13,026 nucleotides of DNA from Nitrososphaerota archaeon (GTDB lineage: Archaea > Thermoproteota > Nitrososphaeria > Nitrososphaerales > UBA183): contig JAFLZE010000025.1 of the NCBI GenBank assembly GCA_029785685.1, positions 1-13,026 of the forward strand, given 5' to 3'. Position 1 is the stretch's first letter, and each line of letters starts with the position of its first letter. Shown piece after piece: positions 8,195 to 13,026 of the stretch. Made by a program: the position numbers and the translations under genes. The notes beneath the pieces are model-generated. The model searched no databases and was not told the DNA's origin. It worked only from the letters and a program-made list of their open reading frames with translations.

Positions 8195-9018
8195 TCAAAT
8201 CTAGTGATATCACAAACGCGTTTTCTAACAAGAAGCTCCTTTCCGGCACTGTCATCACAGCCACATTCGTTCTGATCGCCATCTTCGGTCCCTTTGTGGT
8301 CTCGAACCCTGTGCAGCCGGCGTTGGACCTTGCTTACCTTCCGCCAAGTCTCCGTTTCCCGCTGGGGACGGACAACTGGGGGCGGAGCGTCCTCGCGGAA
8401 CTGGTCTGGGGGTCAAGGATTTCCCTGACCGTTGGGGTAGTCTCCGCTACCGCTGCCACGCTGATCGGTACCCTTGTTGGTCTAGTCGCAGGCTACTTCG
8501 GAGGGATCGTCGGAGAGGTCATGATGAGGCTCACTGACATAATGCTGATCATTCCACCCTTGGCATTGATGATACTCCTGGCGGTCTACTTGGGTCCAAG
8601 CGAGACGACTGTGATCTTCATCATAGCGATTACTGCTTGGCCCTTCATCGCACGAACCGTAAGGTCGGAGGTGTTGACCAGGAAGAACAGAACTTACGTG
8701 CACGCGGCGAAGGTGACGGGAGTCGGCACCAGGGAGATCCTGTTTTCCTACATCCTCCCTGACATCCTGCCAGTGGTCCTTGCCAATGCGGTCCTTACGG
8801 TAACGGCAGCCATTGTGGCTGAGGCGACTCTCGACTTCATCGGGGTTGGCGTGACGAGCATAGTCAGTTGGGGCGAAATCCTGTACTGGGCTCAGCAGTC
8901 GGCTTTCTACTACAACGCCTGGTGGTGGATTCTATCGCCAGGGTTGGCGATAGGCGCGCTTGGGACAGGCTTCATGATGATCGGGTTAGGAGTTGAAGAG
9001 ATAACTGGCCACCGTTGA
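8191..9018 (+). CDS. dppC: Opp/Dpp-type ABC transporter permease (DppC-like)
   Basis: A 275-residue second permease subunit that pairs with the upstream DppB-like protein. It has an N-terminal helix (about 17-38), then the hallmark LGTDNWGRSVL (58-68), four or five further helices, and an EAA loop at about 166-194 containing HAAKVTGVG. The C-terminal ATLDFIGVG stretch is also typical. The ATG overlaps the preceding stop by four bases and the next ATPase frame follows at once, so it is part of one operon. Substrate choice is set largely by the binding protein, so peptide versus sugar cannot be read from this gene. Confidence 0.92.
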   Translation: MIKSSDITNAFSNKKLLSGTVITATFVLIAIFGPFVVSNPVQPALDLAYLPPSLRFPLGTDNWGRSVLAELVWGSRISLTVGVVSATAATLIGTLVGLVAGYFGGIVGEVMMRLTDIMLIIPPLALMILLAVYLGPSETTVIFIIAITAWPFIARTVRSEVLTRKNRTYVHAAKVTGVGTREILFSYILPDILPVVLANAVLTVTAAIVAEATLDFIGVGVTSIVSWGEILYWAQQSAFYYNAWWWILSPGLAIGALGTGFMMIGLGVEEITGHR

Positions 9019-9019
9019 A

Positions 9020-9961
9020 GTGCGAGGACTTACAGCCAAATACGCCACGAGGTCAGGTGCCGTCACAGCAGTAGACAACGTCAACTTCAGCATCGAGAAG
9101 GGAAAGATCATGGGGCTTGCGGGCGAGTCTGGGTGCGGAAAGTCCTCTCTCGCGCTGGCCATGCTGAAACTCCTTGAACCGCCGAACACAGTCTCCGGCG
9201 AGGTCTATGTGGGAGGGCAAGAAGTGATTGGCTTGGACGGGGCGTCTCTCAGGGACCTCAGATGGAGGAAGGCGTCGATTGTCTTCCAGAGCGCCATGAA
9301 CGCTTTCGATCCAGTCCACAAGGTACAGTCGCAGATGGCAGAGGCGATTCGCGCGCACACAAACATCAGCACGCGGGACTTGAACAGGACCATGGATGAC
9401 CTGCTCAGAGCAGTGAGGATCGACCCGAAGTACAAGAAAGCTTATCCCCACGAGCTTAGTGGTGGCATGAAGCAAAGAGTTGCGATAGCCATGGCGATGG
9501 AACTCAGGCCCCAGCTCTTGATAGCAGACGAGCCTACAACGGCCCTGGACGTCGTGACTCAGCGCCAGATACTCATCCTGATGAAACGCCTCAGCCGAGA
9601 GCATGGGACATCAATGCTCGTGATATCCCACGACCTCTCACTCTTGTCTGAGGTGTGCGACGAGATCATGATCATGTATGGCGGACGGACCATAGAGATA
9701 GGAGGTGCCGAGGAGGTGGTCCGGCGTCCGCTACATCCATACACGGGTCTTCTTCTGGAATCGATTCCTAGCCTCTATGAAAAGCGGAGTTCGTTACGCG
9801 TGATCAAGGGATATCCTCCATCTCTCGCGAGCCTGCCTCGAGGATGCCACTTCCATCCGCGATGTCCGTATGCCACTGATGAATGCACAGTCACGCCCCC
9901 CGCGATGACCACTCTCGACGGATCGCACGCAGCTGCATGCTATCACCCTCGTGTCCAGTGA
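9020..9961 (+). CDS. dppD: Opp/Dpp-type ABC transporter ATPase (DppD-like)
   Basis: A 313-residue ATPase that powers import on the cytoplasmic face. Walker A is GESGCGKS (35-42), the Q-loop Gln is at 90, the signature LSGGMKQR at 146-153, Walker B LLIADEP at 166-172, and the H-loop His at 204. The C-terminal oligopeptide-transporter tail has Cys276, 282, 289 and 307; tails of this type were reported to bind a [4Fe-4S] cluster in a mycobacterial Opp importer. GTG 9020 is the conservative start. The frame is open back to a CTG at 9005, and adding ATVE would restore the usual first beta strand, so the real start may lie there, overlapping dppC. Bases 9829-9950, which encode the tail, are identical to the tail of the next gene. 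Confidence 0.92.
   Translation: MRGLTAKYATRSGAVTAVDNVNFSIEKGKIMGLAGESGCGKSSLALAMLKLLEPPNTVSGEVYVGGQEVIGLDGASLRDLRWRKASIVFQSAMNAFDPVHKVQSQMAEAIRAHTNISTRDLNRTMDDLLRAVRIDPKYKKAYPHELSGGMKQRVAIAMAMELRPQLLIADEPTTALDVVTQRQILILMKRLSREHGTSMLVISHDLSLLSEVCDEIMIMYGGRTIEIGGAEEVVRRPLHPYTGLLLESIPSLYEKRSSLRVIKGYPPSLASLPRGCHFHPRCPYATDECTVTPPAMTTLDGSHAAACYHPRVQ
9829..9950 (+). repeat. 122-bp perfect direct repeat, copy 1
   Basis: This copy is identical base for base to 10800-10921, at an offset of 971. It encodes the SLPRGCHFHPRCP motif through CYHP, i.e. the whole cysteine-rich tail. Identity includes all synonymous positions and stops sharply at both ends. Confidence 0.97.
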
Positions 9962-9966
9962 GTCTC

Positions 9967-10956
9967 ATGGAGCGTACCCCTCTGTTTCAGCTAGACCATG
10001 TCTCTGTGACGTATCGAAGAGGGGCACTTACTCACCAGGAAGTGCGGGCAGTTGACGACTTCTCTCTTGACATATTCGACGATGAGACAGTAGGGGTAGT
10101 CGGCGAGACGGGGTCAGGGAAGTCCACCATAGCGAAGGTCCTCACAAGGCTTGAAAATCCTACAAGAGGACGAGTGTTCTACAAGGGTCGAGAAATGAAG
10201 AGCCTCTCCGCCAAGTCGTTGTTCAATTTCAGAAGCGAAGTGCAGTTGGTGTTTCAAGACCCGTACGAGTCGTTGTTCCCAAGGCACAATGTCAGGAAGA
10301 CCCTCGAGGTTCCATTGAGATTGCACCGAGGCGGAGGCAAAGCGCCGTCGGACTCGGATGTGGCGGAGTTACTCGACCTAGTCGAACTGGACAGGTCGAT
10401 CTTGGAGAAATATCCACGAGAACTGAGCGGCGGAATGCGGCAACGCCTCAGCATAGCTCGGGCCCTCGCGGTACATCCGAAGTTCGTAATCCTCGACGAG
10501 CCCGTCTCTATGCTTGACATGTCAATCAGGGCAGGAATATTGAACCTGCTCATGAGGCTCAAGAAGGACGAAGGCATCTCATACATGTACATAACTCACG
10601 ACCTCGCTTCGGCGAAGTTCATCTGTGATAAGATGGTGATAATGTATCTCGGAAAGATAATCGAAGCAGGTGCCTCCGGGCAAGTGCTCGACAGGCCGGC
10701 TCACCCTTACACAATGCTGCTTCTCGACAGCATATTCGACTTGAAGAGGCCAGGGCAGCTGCTGGAACTCCCAGAGCGCGAGGAGTTGGAGTCTTCGATG
10801 AGCCTGCCTCGAGGATGCCACTTCCATCCGCGATGTCCGTATGCCACTGATGAATGCACAGTCACGCCCCCCGCGATGACCACTCTCGACGGATCGCACG
10901 CAGCTGCATGCTATCACCCTCTACAGGAATCGAGGTCAGGAAGTCGGAGTCACTAA
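9967..10956 (+). CDS. dppF: Opp/Dpp-type ABC transporter ATPase (DppF/OppF-like)
   Basis: A 329-residue ATPase forming the heterodimer with the preceding one. Walker A is GETGSGKS (46-53), the Q-loop Gln is at 97 in FQDPYESLFPR, the signature LSGGMRQR at 153-160, Walker B FVILDEP at 173-179, and the H-loop His at 211. The tail holds Cys284, 290, 297 and 315. ATG 9967 is chosen because it sits five bases after the preceding stop and the domain begins normally there. An upstream ATG at 9883 would only add a frame-shifted reading of the repeat. Outside the tail the protein is clearly diverged from the neighbouring ATPase, with the expected OppF features such as DEPVSMLD. The 122-bp identical tail is therefore anomalous. 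The last residues (QESRSGSRSH) are unique to this copy. Confidence 0.92.
   Translation: MERTPLFQLDHVSVTYRRGALTHQEVRAVDDFSLDIFDDETVGVVGETGSGKSTIAKVLTRLENPTRGRVFYKGREMKSLSAKSLFNFRSEVQLVFQDPYESLFPRHNVRKTLEVPLRLHRGGGKAPSDSDVAELLDLVELDRSILEKYPRELSGGMRQRLSIARALAVHPKFVILDEPVSMLDMSIRAGILNLLMRLKKDEGISYMYITHDLASAKFICDKMVIMYLGKIIEAGASGQVLDRPAHPYTMLLLDSIFDLKRPGQLLELPEREELESSMSLPRGCHFHPRCPYATDECTVTPPAMTTLDGSHAAACYHPLQESRSGSRSH
10800..10921 (+). repeat. 122-bp perfect direct repeat, copy 2
   Basis: Second copy of the sequence at 9829-9950, in the matching reading frame at the 3' end of the second ATPase gene. The flanking bases differ on both sides (10799 T against 9828 C; 10922 T against 9951 G). Confidence 0.97.
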
Positions 10957-11157
10957 CCAGGCTCTTCTAGGTCAGCGCGCGTCGGATGCAGACTTCGGCT
11001 GTCGGACGATTCATAGGGAGCAGACCTCCTGCGCCATGGGGATTCGGGTAGATGGCACGTGACGCATCATGCCCTGTCCGTCCTTGGACCGAACAGGAGG
11101 GGCTGACTTCTCTGTCATCGCGAGCCCTTCTCCTGACTCGATCGAGGCGCAAGAAAG

Positions 11158-11166
11158 TAATTAATA
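11158..11166 (+). promoter_or_regulatory. TATA box for the GH4 gene
   Basis: TAATTAATA, preceded by a purine-rich GAAAG that could be the TFB element, ends 22 bases before the TTG at 11189. It predicts a leaderless mRNA beginning at a TTG codon. The rest of the 232-base gap from 10957 to 11188 holds nothing I can support. Confidence 0.55.
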
Positions 11167-11188
11167 CCAAAGTTCCGAGACAAATCCA

Positions 11189-12535
11189 TTGCAAGGCGCC
11201 AGGATTAGCGTAGTAGGGGCCGGCAGCACCAACTTCTCTCTCGAGCTCGTGAAGGACATCTGTCTCACTCCTTCGCTCGCGGGGAGCACGATCAGCTTCA
11301 TGGACATCGACCAGAAAAGGCTGGACGCGGTACACACCCTGGCGTCGAGGTACGCCAAGGAGATGAAAATCGACCTCAAACTGGAGAAAACGACCGAGAG
11401 AAGGAGGTCTCTGCAGGACGCGGACTTCGTGATCAACTTGGCGCTCGTCGTCGGGCACAAGGGATACACGAAAGTCTGGGACATGGCGCGGAAGCGAGGT
11501 TACAGGTTCGGAGGGAGTTACCACGTGATGCACGACGAAGGCTTCTGGATCAACTTCTACCAGTTCAGGCTCTTCGAGTCGATTGTCGAGGACGTGCTCG
11601 AGGTCTGTCCCAATGCTTGGTACATTCAGCTGGCCAATCCTGTCCTTGCAGCGACGACGTACCTTCGTAGGAAGTACCCCAAGCTGAATTTCGTCGGGAT
11701 GTGCGAGGGGCCTAGGTCGATATACACCATGTCAGAAGTGTTCGGGTTGGACCCTGGCAAGATCAGCTTCGAGATGCCTGGTGTCAACCACTTCGTTTGG
11801 CTGACCCGCTACTACAGCGACGGAGAAGACGCTCTCCCTGTCATCGATTCCTGGATCCGGAAAAATGGAAAGCGTTACTGGCGCAGCCAGACTCCCAGCA
11901 CCAAGCTCGGCCCCGTCGCATTAGACCTGTACGACAGGTTCGGCGTCTTTCCCATAGGTGACACCTGCACTCCCGGCGGAGGTTCGTGGCCTTGGTGGTA
12001 CCACGAAGACACGGAAAAAGAGAAGAGGTGGGGCGAAGATCCCGAGTGGTGGTGGAGGCGCGAACTGGGCGACCTTGACAGCCGCGGCTCCGAACTCGAC
12101 AAGCTGCTTAATCTCAGCGCGCCTATCTCAGACGTCATCCTTCCGGAGAAGTCAAGGCAGTTCACTGTGCCCTTCATCGAATCAGTGATGCGCGACATCC
12201 CGCGGGTCCTGCCTCTGAACGTCTTGAATACGAACGGGTCCTTGCCAGGCGTGCCGGACAACTTCGATGTGGAAGTCCCGTGTCTTGTCACTAGCCACGG
12301 GGTCCAGGGGCAGAGGTCGTCAGGCCTCCCCTCTAGCCTCGTCGGATACATACTCAGGGACAGGGTCGCACCCGTGGAGACAGAGCTCGAGGCGTACCAA
12401 AAGGGGGACAGGGACAAGCTGCTGGAGCTCCTTATGATGGACCCGTGGACGAAGTCGGAGGGACAGGCCAGCGGGCTGATGAAGGACGTGTTCGCGGACA
12501 GGTCCTTCTCTGAGATGGCGAAGCATTACACCTGA
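11189..12535 (+). CDS. GH4 family NAD- and metal-dependent glycosidase, alpha-glucuronidase-like
   Basis: A 448-residue GH4 enzyme. This family cleaves glycosides by an NAD+-assisted oxidation-elimination mechanism and needs a divalent metal, usually Mn2+. The Rossmann motif is VVGAGSTNFS (8-17), with acidic DID at 39-41. Predicted metal and active-site residues are Asn150 in ANP, Cys172 in GMCEG and His201 in GVNHFVWL. From memory the overall pattern (GSTISFMDID, FPIGDT, VEVPCLV, DPWTKSE) resembles the Thermotoga alpha-glucuronidase branch more than 6-phospho-glucosidases. His usually follows the metal-binding Cys in that branch, but here it is Glu173, so specificity may differ. TTG 11189 is the only plausible start: a TAA lies in frame at 11162 and the TATA spacing agrees. 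The enzyme is predicted cytoplasmic, tail-to-tail with the peptidase gene. Confidence 0.88.
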   Translation: MQGARISVVGAGSTNFSLELVKDICLTPSLAGSTISFMDIDQKRLDAVHTLASRYAKEMKIDLKLEKTTERRRSLQDADFVINLALVVGHKGYTKVWDMARKRGYRFGGSYHVMHDEGFWINFYQFRLFESIVEDVLEVCPNAWYIQLANPVLAATTYLRRKYPKLNFVGMCEGPRSIYTMSEVFGLDPGKISFEMPGVNHFVWLTRYYSDGEDALPVIDSWIRKNGKRYWRSQTPSTKLGPVALDLYDRFGVFPIGDTCTPGGGSWPWWYHEDTEKEKRWGEDPEWWWRRELGDLDSRGSELDKLLNLSAPISDVILPEKSRQFTVPFIESVMRDIPRVLPLNVLNTNGSLPGVPDNFDVEVPCLVTSHGVQGQRSSGLPSSLVGYILRDRVAPVETELEAYQKGDRDKLLELLMMDPWTKSEGQASGLMKDVFADRSFSEMAKHYT

Positions 12536-12542
12536 GCGGGCG

Positions 12543-12949
12543 TCAGGAGAGCCCGAGGGGGGAGCTCGAAAGCTTCTCCGGGCCCCCTTCCCTCACGACG
12601 TAGATGTCCTCGATCCTCATCCCTCCGGGCTTCGGGGAGTAGACCCCAGGCTCGAGCACGACTACGGCGCCCTCCTGCAGCTCCCTCTCCTCCCCAGGGA
12701 TGAACCACGGCGGTTCCTGGTCGTCGAGGCCGACCCCGTGGCCCGCGTGGTGGGGGAGCACCCCGAACCCCCCCTTCTCGAGGGCTGCAGACACCGCCTC
12801 GTACACGTCCCTCCCCTTCGTCCCGGGGAGCAGGAGCCTCTCCCCCGCCTCCTTCGCCCTAGCCAGCGCCTGGAGGGCGCCCTCCTGCTCAGGGGAAGGC
12901 GGAGCGCCGACCACGAACGTCCTGCAGAGGTCTGACCAGTAGTTGCCCG
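12543..12949 (-). CDS. M24 family metallopeptidase (Xaa-Pro aminopeptidase/dipeptidase type), N-terminal part missing
   Basis: About 135 C-terminal codons of the pita-bread fold that removes residues next to proline or N-terminal Met. Four of the five expected metal ligands are visible: Asp in GNYWSDLCRTF, His in AGHGVGLDD, Glu in VLEPGVY and Glu in MRIEDIYVV. The fifth (an Asp about eleven residues upstream) would lie beyond the break. The frame ends at a TGA immediately beyond 12950, where the sequence switches to an inverted copy of the permease gene, so the 5' truncation is a junction and not a natural start. Base composition is markedly richer in G+C (about 70 percent over 12541-12780 by hand count) than the sugar genes. 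Its stop is seven bases from the GH4 stop. A general peptide-turnover role is likely, unrelated to the sugar cluster. Confidence 0.85.
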
Positions 12950-13026
12950 AGGTTCATGCTGAGGAGAGAGAAGACCGGGAGCATAGCATTCCTTGCGATG
13001 TGGTTCAAGACGATCCTGAAGTCACT
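12950..13026 (-). repeat. 77-bp inverted copy of dppB fragment at the contig end, likely artefactual
   Basis: Exact reverse complement of 7916-7992. It interrupts the M24 peptidase frame with no start or transition, and runs to the last base of the window. The exact length of 77, a common de Bruijn graph k-mer size, and the terminal position favour an assembly or amplification chimera. Confidence 0.9.

Noticed and set aside
9883..9966. N-terminal extension of the second ATPase to an ATG at 9883.
   Set aside because: It overlaps the end of the first ATPase gene in another frame and reads the repeat out of frame; ATG 9967 gives a normal ATPase N-terminus.
10957..11188. Possible RNA gene or terminator in the gap before GH4, with a GTCC-loop-GGAC hairpin near 11080.
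   Set aside because: The stem is only four base pairs, and no T-run, conserved RNA motif or tRNA arms are visible.
1..13026. CRISPR arrays, insertion sequences, transposases or defence genes.
   Set aside because: No short regularly spaced repeats and no transposase, integrase or Cas-like motifs were seen; the only long repeats are the 122-bp direct pair and the 77-bp inverted pair.

Overview
The window looks archaeal. Several genes have an A/T-rich TATA-like box about 22-25 bases before an ATG or TTG start and no Shine-Dalgarno sequence, which is the layout of leaderless archaeal transcripts. The solute-binding protein is rich in N-glycosylation sequons and carries a Thr/Ser-rich linker plus a C-terminal membrane anchor. 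The genus cannot be fixed by eye; a TACK-group archaeon (Thaumarchaeota-like or Bathyarchaeia-like) or a Thermoplasmatota member would fit. Both ends cut genes, so this appears to be a whole short contig. Layout: (i) bases 1-1439, minus strand, the N-terminal 479 codons of a probable six-hairpin (alpha/alpha toroid) carbohydrate-active protein, cut by the window edge. (ii) 1440-1848, a long divergent spacer with promoters at both ends. (iii) 1849-3702, a family-5 (Opp/Dpp-type) solute-binding protein anchored in the membrane. (iv) 3770-4933, minus strand, an MFS transporter, convergent with (iii). (v) 5035-7110, a GH42 beta-galactosidase, divergent from the MFS gene across a 16-bp perfect palindrome that contains the TATA box. 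(vi) 7220-10956, a tight four-gene operon of two permeases and two ATPases of an Opp/Dpp-type ABC importer. (vii) 11189-12535, an NAD- and metal-dependent GH4 glycosidase, closest in my reading to the alpha-glucuronidase-like branch. (viii) 12543-12949, minus strand, the C-terminal part of an M24 (Xaa-Pro type) peptidase. (ix) 12950-13026, a 77-base exact inverted copy of part of the permease gene. The central cluster reads as an archaeal oligosaccharide-utilisation locus. The binding protein and ABC importer would bring in oligosaccharides, as Opp-class importers do for cellobiose and maltose in some hyperthermophilic archaea. GH42, GH4 and probably the toroid enzyme would break them down in the cytoplasm, and the MFS protein would move a sugar or product. 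The mix of a beta-galactosidase with a uronide-type GH4 hints at plant cell-wall or exopolysaccharide fragments, but the substrate is inference. No regulator gene is present. Two structural anomalies stand out. The 3' ends of the two ATPase genes share a perfect 122-bp direct repeat that encodes the whole cysteine-rich tail of each protein, although the rest of the genes is diverged. The right end of the sequence is a chimera: the M24 peptidase frame runs abruptly into 77 bases of inverted permease sequence, and this is more likely an assembly or amplification artefact than biology.
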